This document shows positions 1 through 10,153 of a stretch of DNA of 64,000 nt, in pieces. Positions within the stretch are counted from its first letter, which is position 1; every line of letters begins with the position of its first letter. A model generated the notes under the pieces. The model was given only the letters and a program-made list of their open reading frames with translations, made no database searches and was not told where the DNA came from. This stretch comes from Lachnospiraceae bacterium (lineage in GTDB: Bacteria > Bacillota > Clostridia > Lachnospirales > Lachnospiraceae): assembly GCA_017938485.1 (NCBI GenBank), contig JAGBBM010000032.1, positions 1-64,000 on the forward strand, read 5' to 3'. Made by a program: the position numbers and the translations under genes.

Positions 1-5
1 AAATA

Positions 6-26
6 TATAAAATATAAAATATAAAA
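6..26. repeat. AT-only tandem 7-mer
   Basis: Three perfect head-to-tail copies of TATAAAA lie just upstream of the first gene. They may add an AT-rich upstream element to its promoter, but the window begins here, so the promoter cannot be assessed. Confidence 0.5.
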
Positions 27-52
27 TAATATACGAGAAAACGGAGGATTTT

Positions 53-751
53 ATGGGAAGAGAATTAGTATTTAAGAAAATTAAAAAATCAGCCATAGGA
101 CTTATTATAAGTGGTGTGCTTTTTACCTTGCTAGCGATTATGTTTGCTTTTATTTATGCCATGGATGATGCATTAGTTGATGGTTTGTTTATCATAGTAA
201 TATTTTTATTGCTTGGTGTACCATTTTTGGTTTTAGGCATTAGAGATTTAGTTAATCCTATGAAAAATGGAATTTTTAAGAGAAATCCATATGTACTTGA
301 ACAAGCAGATAATATGATTGCTCACAAGATGTACGAAGACAAGTATATCATGTTGTCCGATAGATGTATCGCAAGTAAGAAATCAATTACAGATATATCA
401 TACCTTGAGGATGTATTTCTTGTGTATATCCAAAAGCAAAGTACCAATTTTATACCTACTGGAAAGTATCTTACTGTTTGTACTGCAACTGGCGATTTTA
501 ATATTAATATATATGGTTCTAGCAAAGCTGCTATAAATGAATTGGTTTCAAGAATATCTATGATATGTCCAAATGCATCACTTGGATATAGTAATGAGGG
601 ATTAGCATATCTTAGACAGATGAAAGAGATTTATAAAAATAATAATGGGATGATAGAACACAGAGGTTACACCCAGAATTCATTTGTTCTTCCACAATAT
701 ATTAACAATGTAAATAATCAAAATACGTATAATCAAAATACGTATAATTAA
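53..751 (+). CDS. Hypothetical two-TM membrane protein
   Basis: A 232-residue protein of no family I recognise. Two hydrophobic segments lie near the N-terminus (about residues 13-36 and 43-62), followed by a soluble, probably cytoplasmic domain of about 130 residues. It ends in a polar Asn/Gln/Tyr tail with two copies of NQNTY. The ATG follows a clear ACGGAGG site with 7-bp spacing. It is separated from the next gene by about 110 bp of AT-rich DNA, so it is probably transcribed alone. Function unknown. Confidence 0.7.
   Translation: MGRELVFKKIKKSAIGLIISGVLFTLLAIMFAFIYAMDDALVDGLFIIVIFLLLGVPFLVLGIRDLVNPMKNGIFKRNPYVLEQADNMIAHKMYEDKYIMLSDRCIASKKSITDISYLEDVFLVYIQKQSTNFIPTGKYLTVCTATGDFNINIYGSSKAAINELVSRISMICPNASLGYSNEGLAYLRQMKEIYKNNNGMIEHRGYTQNSFVLPQYINNVNNQNTYNQNTYN
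716..745 (+). repeat. Two tandem 15-bp coding repeats
   Basis: Two perfect adjacent copies of AATCAAAATACGTAT encode the NQNTY repeats at the C-terminus of the membrane protein. Such an in-frame unit can expand or contract by slippage without breaking the frame. Confidence 0.7.
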
Positions 752-861
752 ATATTGTTACTTTTAAAAATATGTAATATAATTTATATGTATATATAAT
801 TACATTTTAAGTATGTGATTTTTATGGGGTTCATATATTTAAAAACTTGGGGTGAAATAAT

Positions 862-2178
862 ATGAAAGAAGGAAATTGTTGCTCTAATTTAATATGTAAG
901 TCAGCTTTTGACACTTTACTTGACAATACCAAAGACATGATATTTATCAAGGATATTAATCATGTATATGTAGCTGCGTCTATGCCTTTTGTTCATATGG
1001 TAGGTAAGGAAAAACTTTCTGACATAATTGGTAAGACGGATATGGATATTTTTGAGGATAAGAGTCTTGCTAAAAGATACGTGGCAGATGATAAAAGGCT
1101 TTTGGAAGGTGGTAAGAATCTGGTTGACTATATTGAGCCTATTACAGAGGAAAACGGAAATGCACGATATGGTTCTACATCTAAGTACATTTTATCAGAT
1201 GATGATGGTAACCAGATTGGTATATTGGGCATAACCAGAGATATTACTAGGGATTATATTGCCAGAAAGCATTATCAGAGAGAACTTAGATATCTTTTTG
1301 AGCTTCCGGAAGATACATATGCCGTATCTTATATTGATATAGATAGTTGGCGTGTTATAAGTCAGAGGCGACAACAGATTGAAGGCAGCACCTTGGAAGA
1401 ATGTAGTTCAGTCGAAGAATTATGTGCAGCTGCTGTAGCATCAATATATGATGATAATTCCAAGGCTGCTCGTTTTTATGAGGATTTCTTGCCTTCAAAA
1501 CTGTATAATATATTTAATAGTGGTAAAAGTCATTTATCCTTCAAATATCAAAGGAAGATGCCAGATGGTAGCTTAAGATGGGTACATAATGAAGTTAAAT
1601 TTTTGATTGATGTGGACAGTAGTCATCTATGTGTTATGCTTTCCGCAAAGGATATCGATGCAAAGAAAAAGGAAGAGCAGCAGCTTGCTATGTCAGCTAA
1701 GTTAGATAAGATGACTATGCTTTATAATAGAGAGACCACTATGAAGAATATCAGACGTATATTAAAAGAGGACGCCGACAAGTCTCATGTGTTATTTATG
1801 ATTGATGTTGATAATTTCAAGAATCTGAACGACACTTTAGGTCATCAGGCGGGAGATGCATTCCTTGTTACATTAGCCTCATCTATAAAGAGTATATTCA
1901 GAGAAAAAGACGTAGTTGGACGAGTTGGTGGAGATGAATTTTTTGTTTTCTTAAGAAATATTGGTGATATGTCTGTTATATTACGGAAGGCCAATGAGCT
2001 TTTAAAAACAATACAAGAGATATGTAAGAATTACCCTGGTATCAATTTGTCTGGAAGTATAGGTGTAAGTTTATATCCAGAGGTTGGTAAGGATTTAGAC
2101 GAACTATATGCAAAGGCAGATAGTGCATTGTATGAAGCAAAAAGAAAAGGCAAAAATCAATTTGTGTTTGCAGAGTAA
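862..2178 (+). CDS. PAS-PAS-GGDEF diguanylate cyclase
   Basis: Predicted cytoplasmic sensor that makes cyclic di-GMP from two GTP. Residues about 12-132 form a PAS domain and about 150-265 a second PAS-like domain (RWVHNEVKF is typical of a PAS_3 core). The GGDEF domain runs from about 280 to the end. The active-site loop is intact (GGDEF, 356-360), as are the metal-binding Asp in MIDVDNFK (about 315) and the inhibitory-site RxxD (REKD, 347-350) five residues before GGDEF, so product inhibition is expected. There is no membrane segment; the N-terminal cysteines (C6, C7, C12) could matter for sensing, which is a guess. A hairpin follows the stop codon. No EAL partner is in the window. Confidence 0.93.
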   Translation: MKEGNCCSNLICKSAFDTLLDNTKDMIFIKDINHVYVAASMPFVHMVGKEKLSDIIGKTDMDIFEDKSLAKRYVADDKRLLEGGKNLVDYIEPITEENGNARYGSTSKYILSDDDGNQIGILGITRDITRDYIARKHYQRELRYLFELPEDTYAVSYIDIDSWRVISQRRQQIEGSTLEECSSVEELCAAAVASIYDDNSKAARFYEDFLPSKLYNIFNSGKSHLSFKYQRKMPDGSLRWVHNEVKFLIDVDSSHLCVMLSAKDIDAKKKEEQQLAMSAKLDKMTMLYNRETTMKNIRRILKEDADKSHVLFMIDVDNFKNLNDTLGHQAGDAFLVTLASSIKSIFREKDVVGRVGGDEFFVFLRNIGDMSVILRKANELLKTIQEICKNYPGINLSGSIGVSLYPEVGKDLDELYAKADSALYEAKRKGKNQFVFAE

Positions 2179-2190
2179 TATTTTAATAAT

Positions 2191-2218
2191 ACACCCCGGA
2201 GAATATACTCTGGGGTGT
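2191..2218 (+). terminator. Stem-loop after the GGDEF gene
   Basis: ACACCCCGGAG and CTCTGGGGTGT pair over 11 bp with one G-U and a 6-nt loop. The T-run behind it is poor (CACTATATTTTA), so termination may be partial or the hairpin may act mainly as a 3' stabiliser. Confidence 0.55.
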
Positions 2219-2244
2219 CACTATATTTTATAGGAGGATATATT

Positions 2245-2589
2245 ATGCCATTTATTAATTCAAAGATTAGTACAAAAATTACAAAGGAGCAGGAGGTAGA
2301 AATTAAGACTCTTCTTGGACAAGCTATAACAACAATTCCAGGTAAGAGTGAGTCTTGGCTTATGCTTGGTTTTGAGGATGAGTACTCACTTTATTTTAGA
2401 GGTGACAACACTGTGCCTATGGCATTTGTAGAGGTAAGTGTGTTTGGAGCAGAGAATAAGCAGGCTTTTTCTGCATTAACTGGTAAGATATGTGATATAT
2501 ATGGTAAAGTGCTTGGTATACCAGCAGACCATATCTACGTAAAATACGAAGCCACAACAAACTGGGGCTGGAATGGTGGTAATTTCTAG
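2245..2589 (+). CDS. MIF-like tautomerase
   Basis: A 114-residue member of the macrophage migration inhibitory factor/phenylpyruvate tautomerase branch of the tautomerase superfamily, matching the usual length of about 114. After Met removal the chain begins with Pro (MPFINSKIS), the catalytic base of the family. The ESWLMLGFED stretch and the C-terminal ATTNWGWNGGNF also fit MIF proteins. The start is set by a TAGGAGG site 7 nt upstream; a longer in-frame start at 2215 would bury the catalytic proline. The stop overlaps the GTG of the GH5 gene by 1 nt, suggesting coupled translation. The physiological substrate is unknown. Confidence 0.85.
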   Translation: MPFINSKISTKITKEQEVEIKTLLGQAITTIPGKSESWLMLGFEDEYSLYFRGDNTVPMAFVEVSVFGAENKQAFSALTGKICDIYGKVLGIPADHIYVKYEATTNWGWNGGNF

Positions 2590-4112
2590 TGAATAAAAAA
2601 CTTAAAATCATAGTATTAATACAGATTATAATTGTTACTTTTTTACTGGGTATCTTACTTGGTATGCAGATTCAGAAAAAACGTACAAAGAAAGCTAATC
2701 AAACTAATAAAACCGATGTGGAAAGTGTAAATACAGATAATGCAGACAATTTATCTAACACCACCGAGAGTAATTCCAACGCAATTGATAGTGGTGACGC
2801 AAATGATTCTAATTCACAATCAACAGACAGTACATCCACACCTTCTAATCATGTAGTTGTAGAGCGTGATGTGGATTATGGTGCTATGGATGTTCCAGAA
2901 CCAACAACAGATGACTGGCTTTTTACTGACGGAAACAAAATTGTAGATTCTGATGGAAATGAAGTGTGGCTTACAGGAATCAACTGGTTCGGTTACAATA
3001 CTGGAACCAATACCTTTGATGGGCTTTGGAATTCTGACCTTAATCAATCTGTACAAGAAATTGCTAATCATGGATTTAACGTTATAAGAGTTCCGTTTTC
3101 TGCAGAGCTTATATTGCAGTGGTCAAGAGGCGAATATCCTCAGGCTAATTTCAATCAGGCAACCAATGATTATCTTGTTGGGATGGATAGCTTGCAGATA
3201 TTTGAGTATTTCTTAGGCCAGGCAAGAGCCAATGGATTAAAGGTTATCATTGATATTCACAGTGCGGAAACCAATGCCAGCGGTCATGTGGTTAATCTTT
3301 GGTACACTGAAAAGATTTCTACAGATGACTATCTATTTGCCCTTTCATGGATGGCAGACAGATATAAAAATGATGATACTATCATCGCTTATGACTTAAA
3401 AAATGAACCTCATGGAAAACCATTTGAAGGCGATGGTGCCGCTATATGGAATGATTCTACAGATGCAAATAACTGGAAATATATAGCTGAATGCGCTGCA
3501 AATGCTGTTCTTTCCTCAAATCCTAACGTTTTGGTTATGGTTGAAGGTATTGAGATATATCCAAAGGATATAAAGACAAACGGAGATTTTGCATCCACTA
3601 ACGAGGAAGATTATTACTTTAACTGGTGGGGAGGTAATCTTCGTGGTGTTGCGGATTATCCTGTGAATTTAGGCGACTATCAGAACAAACTTGTATATTC
3701 CCCACATGATTATGGTCCAACTGTATATGCACAGCCTTGGTTTGAAGGAGATTATAATTACGATAGTTTAATGGAAGATTGTTGGTATGATAACTGGCTA
3801 TATATCCATGAGGATGGTATTGCACCACTTTTAATCGGTGAATGGGGTGGATTTATGACAGAACCAAATATCACTTGGATGACCTATATGAGACAGCTTA
3901 TCGGCACATATAAGCTTCATCATACTTTCTGGTGCTTCAATGCAAACTCTGGTGACACAGGTGGTATGGTACTTGATGATTTTACAACCTGGGATGAGGA
4001 AAAATATGCTTTTGTCAAGGAAGTTCTTTGGAATGATGGTGATAAATTCATTGGTCTTGACCACGAGATACCACTTGGTATAAATGGAATTAGTCTTGGA
4101 GAATACTACTGA
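2589..4112 (+). CDS. Membrane-anchored GH5 endoglucanase
   Basis: A 507-residue glycoside hydrolase of family 5 (cellulase fold), predicted to cut beta-1,4-glucan outside the cell. A hydrophobic segment at residues 6-26 is followed by a basic patch and no clear cleavage site, so it probably anchors the protein. Residues 35-88 are a Ser/Thr/Asn/Asp-rich linker and 108-490 the catalytic barrel. The acid/base is E273 in KNEPHG and the nucleophile E418 in LIGEWGG; the LTGINWFGYNTGTNTFDGLW start is typical of secreted cellulases. It begins with GTG, overlaps the tautomerase stop by 1 nt, and its own stop overlaps the next ATG by 1 nt. No carbohydrate-binding or dockerin module is visible. The subfamily was not determined. 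Confidence 0.92.
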   Translation: MNKKLKIIVLIQIIIVTFLLGILLGMQIQKKRTKKANQTNKTDVESVNTDNADNLSNTTESNSNAIDSGDANDSNSQSTDSTSTPSNHVVVERDVDYGAMDVPEPTTDDWLFTDGNKIVDSDGNEVWLTGINWFGYNTGTNTFDGLWNSDLNQSVQEIANHGFNVIRVPFSAELILQWSRGEYPQANFNQATNDYLVGMDSLQIFEYFLGQARANGLKVIIDIHSAETNASGHVVNLWYTEKISTDDYLFALSWMADRYKNDDTIIAYDLKNEPHGKPFEGDGAAIWNDSTDANNWKYIAECAANAVLSSNPNVLVMVEGIEIYPKDIKTNGDFASTNEEDYYFNWWGGNLRGVADYPVNLGDYQNKLVYSPHDYGPTVYAQPWFEGDYNYDSLMEDCWYDNWLYIHEDGIAPLLIGEWGGFMTEPNITWMTYMRQLIGTYKLHHTFWCFNANSGDTGGMVLDDFTTWDEEKYAFVKEVLWNDGDKFIGLDHEIPLGINGISLGEYY

Positions 4113-5236
4113 TGTACAGATTTAGAAAAATATTTTCATATATTGTAACCTTTTTTCTTATTGCGAATATATACATTAATGTTTTTATTGATGCAAAGGC
4201 ATCTGAACTTGTTTATCCCTATGAAGAGTGGGATATAGAAACCACTGGAAGTGCCAAATATCTGGATGGTTCTACAGTCTTTGTGTGTATTTTTCTAAAT
4301 GATATTTCAGCAACATGGACGGTTAGTGAAAAGAAACGGGTTATGGACAACATGGATATTGCCTGTGATTATCTTACGTTTCAGGGGAATATATATGGAA
4401 AAAAGGTTAATCTAATATATGATTTTACAAAGGATAGTGGACTTTGTTATGATTTCAATTATAGAAGGACTTTTCCTGGAAACTGTTCTGCTTCATCAGA
4501 TGACGATGTATATGAATTGTATGAGGCAATAAGAGCTTTCATATATGAGGATATTCCGTCAATAGAAATTATGGATAGATACGATGTAGATAGTATTGCC
4601 TATCTTGTATTTATAGATGGTGAATCAGATAATGCGGCAGCGTATTCATATTATTGCAATTATAGCTCCTACTACGAAGAGTTTGCGCTTATTCCACTTA
4701 GATGGACTTCCGGTTATGAAGTTAATCCAGATACATATGCCCACGAGATATTACATCTTTTCGGAGCAAGAGACCTTTATACAACCCAAGAAAGAAATGG
4801 TATAACAAAAGATTTTGTTAAATATGTTGCAAGAGAGTATCCTCAGGATATAATGCTTGGATATGCTACAGATGGTGTAAGCTGGGAAGATCATATATCC
4901 TCGGATATATCTAAAATCACAGCGTATTTTCTTGGATGGAATGGTTATATATATGAATTGGAGGAATATCCAAGTATAGAAGTTGAATACAGAGCCAGCT
5001 TTACTTATAAAATAAACCCTAGTGGCAATTATATTGATTATACATTAAAAGGCAGAAAAACGGACGAAAAAACTTATATGGCAAATATATTGGAGATAGT
5101 TTGTTGTATTGGAATTTTGATATATTTTGTCCTATCTATCATAAAAAATGTGAAGAATATAACACATAAGTCAATTGATGAAAATATAGTATATACAGAT
5201 GAGAAAAATCCAGATGATTACCATGGATTTAATTAA
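4112..5236 (+). CDS. Membrane-anchored zinc metallopeptidase-like protein
   Basis: A 374-residue extracytoplasmic protein with an N-terminal signal segment (about 9-28, AKA at 28-30) and a C-terminal transmembrane helix (about 326-346) with a short cytoplasmic tail. The zinc motif HEILH is at 211-215, followed by GARD (218-221), which fits an HExxHxxGxxD metallopeptidase. The family around the motif is not one I can name. The TGATG overlap with the GH5 gene implies coupled expression and perhaps a shared surface role, for example processing of a surface protein. The catalytic assignment rests on the short motif only. Confidence 0.75.
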   Translation: MYRFRKIFSYIVTFFLIANIYINVFIDAKASELVYPYEEWDIETTGSAKYLDGSTVFVCIFLNDISATWTVSEKKRVMDNMDIACDYLTFQGNIYGKKVNLIYDFTKDSGLCYDFNYRRTFPGNCSASSDDDVYELYEAIRAFIYEDIPSIEIMDRYDVDSIAYLVFIDGESDNAAAYSYYCNYSSYYEEFALIPLRWTSGYEVNPDTYAHEILHLFGARDLYTTQERNGITKDFVKYVAREYPQDIMLGYATDGVSWEDHISSDISKITAYFLGWNGYIYELEEYPSIEVEYRASFTYKINPSGNYIDYTLKGRKTDEKTYMANILEIVCCIGILIYFVLSIIKNVKNITHKSIDENIVYTDEKNPDDYHGFN

Positions 5237-5244
5237 TTTTTTTG

Positions 5245-5272
5245 TTGCCAAAAAATCAATATGTGTTAATAT
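5245..5272 (+). promoter_or_regulatory. Probable sigma-A promoter of gpmI
   Basis: TTGCCA and TAATAT are separated by 16 bp, about 40 nt before the gpmI start. A reasonable match by eye; the transcription start is not proven. Confidence 0.45.
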
Positions 5273-5314
5273 ATTAGATGTGTGAAAATGATTTAAATAT
5301 AAAGGAGATAAATT

Positions 5315-6856
5315 ATGAGTAAGAAACCAGTAGTTTTAATGGTACTTGACGGTTATGGAATTAGTGACAAGGCCGAGGGAAATGCAATTGCTATGGCAAA
5401 CACACCTGTTATGGATAAGCTTATGGCAGAGTGCCCATTTGTAAAGGGTAATGCTTCAGGTCTTGCAGTAGGTCTTCCTGATGGTCAGATGGGTAACTCA
5501 GAGGTTGGTCATATGAACATCGGTGCAGGAAGAATTATATATCAGGATTTAACTTCAATTACAAAGGCAATTGAAGATGGGGATTTCTTTGAGAATGAAG
5601 CTCTTCTTGAGGCTATTGATAACTGTAAGAAGAATAATTCAGATTTACATCTTTGGGGTCTTCTTTCAGATGGTGGAGTACACAGCCACAACACTCATCT
5701 TTATGGTATTTTAGAGCTCTGTAAGAAGCAGGGTCTTGCTAATGTATATGTACATCCATTCCTTGATGGTAGAGATACACCTCCTGCATCAGGTAAGGAC
5801 TTTGTTGCTGAATTAGTAGATAAGATGGCTGAAATCGGTGTTGGTAAGGTTGCAACTATTTCTGGTCGTTACTATGCTATGGATAGAGATAACAACTGGG
5901 ATAGAGTTGAGAAGGCTTATGCTGCAATTGTTTATGGTGAGGGCGTTAAGGCGACTGACCCTGTACAGGCTGTTGCTGATTCATATGCAGATGATAAGAC
6001 TGACGAGTTTGTTCTTCCAACAGTAATTATGGATGGAGATAAGCCTGTAGCATCAGTTAAGGCAAATGATTCAGTTATTTTCTTCAATTTCCGTCCAGAT
6101 AGAGCAAGAGAGATTACAAGAGCTTTCTGTGCAGATGATTTCGATGGCTTTGACAGAAAGGGAGGCAAGCTTCCTATGACTTATGTATGCTTCAAGGATT
6201 ACGATGAGAGCATACCTAACAAGATTATTGCATTTAAGAAGCAGGAAATTACTAATACTTTTGGTGAGTATCTTGCAGCTTGTGGTAAGACTCAGCTTAG
6301 ACTTGCAGAGACAGAGAAGTATGCACACGTTACATTCTTCTTCAACGGTGGTCTTGAGGAGCCTAACAAGGACGAGGATAGAACTCTTGTTAAGTCACCA
6401 GCTGTTGCAACTTATGATTTAAAGCCAGAGATGAGTGCTCCAGAGGTTGGTGTAAACCTTGTTGAAGCAATCACTTCAGATAAGTATGATGTAATTATTA
6501 TCAACTTTGCTAACCCAGATATGGTTGGTCATACTGGTGTTATTCCAGCAGCTGTTGCCGCTGTTGAGAGAGTTGATGCTTGTGTTGGTGCTGCAGTTGA
6601 TGCTGTTAAGCAGGCTGACGGTGTATTATTTATCTGTGCTGACCACGGTAATGCAGAGCAGATGGTTAACTTTGAGACTGGTGAGCCACATACAGCTCAT
6701 ACAACTAATCCAGTTCCATTTATTCTTTATAACTATGGTGAGGATGTTAAGCTCAGAGAGGGTGGATGTCTTGCAGATATCGCTCCAACACTTCTTGAGA
6801 TTATGGAACTTCCACAGCCAAAGGAAATGACTGGTAAGTCACTTATTGTAAGATAG
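5315..6856 (+). CDS. gpmI: 2,3-bisphosphoglycerate-independent phosphoglycerate mutase
   Basis: Cytoplasmic glycolytic enzyme interconverting 3- and 2-phosphoglycerate through a phosphoserine intermediate with two manganese ions. The 513-residue length is normal. The metal ligand Asp is in LDGYGIS (D12) and the phosphorylated Ser in GNSEVGHMN (S62); DGRDTPP, GRYYAMDRD and the C-terminal CADHGNAEQM with HTTNPVP complete the active site. The ATG has an AAAGGAGAT site. A hairpin behind it separates it from mscL. Eno, the next glycolytic step, lies 0.5 kb downstream. Codon use is markedly uniform and GGT/CTT-rich, consistent with high expression. Confidence 0.98.
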   Translation: MSKKPVVLMVLDGYGISDKAEGNAIAMANTPVMDKLMAECPFVKGNASGLAVGLPDGQMGNSEVGHMNIGAGRIIYQDLTSITKAIEDGDFFENEALLEAIDNCKKNNSDLHLWGLLSDGGVHSHNTHLYGILELCKKQGLANVYVHPFLDGRDTPPASGKDFVAELVDKMAEIGVGKVATISGRYYAMDRDNNWDRVEKAYAAIVYGEGVKATDPVQAVADSYADDKTDEFVLPTVIMDGDKPVASVKANDSVIFFNFRPDRAREITRAFCADDFDGFDRKGGKLPMTYVCFKDYDESIPNKIIAFKKQEITNTFGEYLAACGKTQLRLAETEKYAHVTFFFNGGLEEPNKDEDRTLVKSPAVATYDLKPEMSAPEVGVNLVEAITSDKYDVIIINFANPDMVGHTGVIPAAVAAVERVDACVGAAVDAVKQADGVLFICADHGNAEQMVNFETGEPHTAHTTNPVPFILYNYGEDVKLREGGCLADIAPTLLEIMELPQPKEMTGKSLIVR

Positions 6857-6869
6857 TTTTGTTTACAAT

Positions 6870-6902
6870 TTGCCGACAGAATTAAACATATTTTGTCGGC
6901 AA
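6870..6902 (+). terminator. Stem-loop between gpmI and mscL
   Basis: TTGCCGACA pairs with TGTCGGCAA around a 15-nt loop that can pair further. The tail is AT-rich rather than a pure T-run, so this is a probable but not ideal intrinsic terminator. Confidence 0.6.
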
Positions 6903-6931
6903 TAATTATATTATGAAAAGGAGTACATATT

Positions 6932-7342
6932 ATGAAGAATTTTTTCAAAGAATTTAAAGAGTTTGCTGTTAAAGGTAATGTAATGAGTCTTGCAGTTGGT
7001 ATGATTATCGGTTCAGCTTTCACTGCACTTGTTAACTCATTATTAGATAATGTTATATCTCCAATTATTGGATGCTTCAATACTGGCGGTATCAATGGTC
7101 TTCATGTTCAAGTTTGGAAAGCAGATATTTACTATGGTGCATTTTTAACTGACGTAGTTAACTTCATTATTATGGCATTTGTAGTATTCCTTATGGTTAA
7201 GGGTATGAATAAGCTTACTGATATGGGCAAAAAGAAGGAAGAGGTAGAAGAAGCTGCAACAACAAAGAAATGTCCTTACTGTAAGAGTGAGATTGATATA
7301 GACGCTACAAAGTGTCCACACTGTACTTCAGATGTAGAATAA
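6932..7342 (+). CDS. mscL: MscL channel with C-terminal zinc ribbon
   Basis: Large-conductance mechanosensitive channel that opens under membrane tension to release solutes on osmotic downshock. The N-terminal amphipathic helix (MKNFFKEFKEFAVKGNV) and TM1 (about 17-45) are classic; TM2 spans about 70-93. In place of a simple cytoplasmic helical bundle, the charged linker (100-112) leads to a four-cysteine zinc ribbon (C114, C117, C128, C131), giving 136 residues. Five such ribbons would sit beneath the pore in the pentamer. The ATG follows an AAAAGGAG site. The hairpin downstream also contains the eno ribosome-binding site. Confidence 0.93.
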   Translation: MKNFFKEFKEFAVKGNVMSLAVGMIIGSAFTALVNSLLDNVISPIIGCFNTGGINGLHVQVWKADIYYGAFLTDVVNFIIMAFVVFLMVKGMNKLTDMGKKKEEVEEAATTKKCPYCKSEIDIDATKCPHCTSDVE

Positions 7343-7355
7343 TATGTATAAATAT

Positions 7356-8704
<1,349 letters not shown>

Positions 8705-8706
8705 TA

Positions 8707-8735
8707 TTGATTTTTAAGTGTTGCAAGAGTAAAAT
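8707..8735 (+). promoter_or_regulatory. Possible promoter of the murT operon
   Basis: TTGATT and TAAAAT at 17-bp spacing lie right after eno and about 38 nt before the murT start. No terminator was seen after eno, so readthrough is also possible. Confidence 0.4.
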
Positions 8736-8773
8736 AAGTTTTGTGAAGTATTTAATAGATTGGAGCATTTACC

Positions 8774-10153
8774 ATGAAGAAAAAAGGTATAAGATTTTAC
8801 TTTACAATAATTACAATTAGAATTGCATCAAAACTTATGAAGCTTATGGGAAAGAATGCGACACATCTTCCTGGCTGGATTGCGAATAAGATGTGTCCTA
8901 ATTTCCTTCAGTATATGGAAAAACCGGAGAAATTGTTTTATATTACGGGAACAAACGGTAAAACTACAGTATCAAATATCATTGCGGACGCTCTAAAATT
9001 AAACGGCTATGATTTCGTTAACAATGCAGAGGGAAGCAACCTGAATAGTGGTATTATTACAGCTTTATTGCCAAGAACAACCAATGGTGGCAAGAGCAAA
9101 TGTAAGCTTGCCATTATGGAGGTGGATGAGAGATATTCTCCAAAGATATTTCCATATATGGCACCGGATTATCTTGTATGTACCAATCTTTTTAGAGATT
9201 CTTGTAAGAGAAATGGACATGCAGAGTTTATAAGGGATATATTGGATAGTCAGATTCCAGCTCATACCAAGATGATTTTAAATGGCGAGGATTTAATCAG
9301 TAACCATCTTGCCTGGGGAAATGATAGAACTTATTTTGGTATTAATTGTGAGGATGGACATAGTACCCCTGACAATATTATAAAAGACATAGTTGCCTGT
9401 CCAAAATGTGGTTCTAAGCTTGATTTTGAGTATATTAGATATCATCATATTGGAAAAGGAAACTGTCCAAACTGTGATTTTGGCTCTCCAGAGCTTGATT
9501 ATAAGGTTAATGCCATAGATTACGATAAGGGATATTGTACCGTTGAGACTCCAAAGGGAAGTTATGACCTTAAGCTTATCGGTAACAATGTAACAGATAT
9601 ATACAACATGATAACTGCTGTGGCTATTCTCACAGAGATAGGCTTATCTAACGAAGAGATTATTAAGTCCTTTGATGTGGCAAAGCTTGAGGCAACTAGA
9701 TTTGCTAGTGAGATGGTATGTGGCAAAGAGGTTATTATGCAGCTTGCAAAAGGGCAGAATCCTATTGCCTGCTCTAGAGTGTGTGACTTTATCAGACATG
9801 AAAAAGGAGATAAGGTTATCCTTCTTGTTGAGGATGATTACTATGCTATGAAGGATTCCAGTGAGAATATTCAGTGGATATTTGATATTGACTGGGAATT
9901 TTTAAAGGATGATTCCATAAAGCAGATAGTTATAGGTGGTGTTAGACACAAAGACTTTGAGCTTAGACTTCTTATGGCGGGTATTGAACCATCTAAGATG
10001 GTTTGCTGTGAGCATGAGGTTGATGTAGCTAAGTATGCAGACTTAAGTCTTGGTGAGAAGTTCTACATTCTCTACAACGTATATACTATTGACGATGCAA
10101 ATGTGGTTCATGACTCTCTTGTTGAATTGCTAAAAAATGGAGGTAATGTATAA
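8774..10153 (+). CDS. murT: MurT-like Mur ligase
   Basis: Mur-ligase-fold protein of the MurT (DUF1727) family, which with GatD amidates the D-Glu of lipid II in Gram-positive bacteria. The P-loop (ITGTNGKTT, about 58-65), EVDERYSP, and a four-cysteine zinc ribbon (CPKC about 209-212, CPNC about 233-236) typical of MurT are present, and the C-terminal domain keeps WIFDIDWEFL. It departs from the usual NLFRDQLDRYGE pattern (here NLFRDSCKRNGH) and from NDNxADGRD (here VEDDYYAMKD). The stop overlaps the next start by 1 nt (TAATG), as for murT-gatD pairs. Given its altered partner, the exact reaction is uncertain. Confidence 0.85.
   Translation: MKKKGIRFYFTIITIRIASKLMKLMGKNATHLPGWIANKMCPNFLQYMEKPEKLFYITGTNGKTTVSNIIADALKLNGYDFVNNAEGSNLNSGIITALLPRTTNGGKSKCKLAIMEVDERYSPKIFPYMAPDYLVCTNLFRDSCKRNGHAEFIRDILDSQIPAHTKMILNGEDLISNHLAWGNDRTYFGINCEDGHSTPDNIIKDIVACPKCGSKLDFEYIRYHHIGKGNCPNCDFGSPELDYKVNAIDYDKGYCTVETPKGSYDLKLIGNNVTDIYNMITAVAILTEIGLSNEEIIKSFDVAKLEATRFASEMVCGKEVIMQLAKGQNPIACSRVCDFIRHEKGDKVILLVEDDYYAMKDSSENIQWIFDIDWEFLKDDSIKQIVIGGVRHKDFELRLLMAGIEPSKMVCCEHEVDVAKYADLSLGEKFYILYNVYTIDDANVVHDSLVELLKNGGNV

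Noticed and set aside
2215..2589. Longer tautomerase from 2215
   Set aside because: It would add ten residues before the catalytic Pro, and a good ribosome-binding site lies directly before the ATG at 2245.
6507..6830. 107-residue open frame inside gpmI
   Set aside because: It is a shadow in another frame of a highly expressed glycolytic gene, with a biased Leu-rich composition and no ribosome-binding site.
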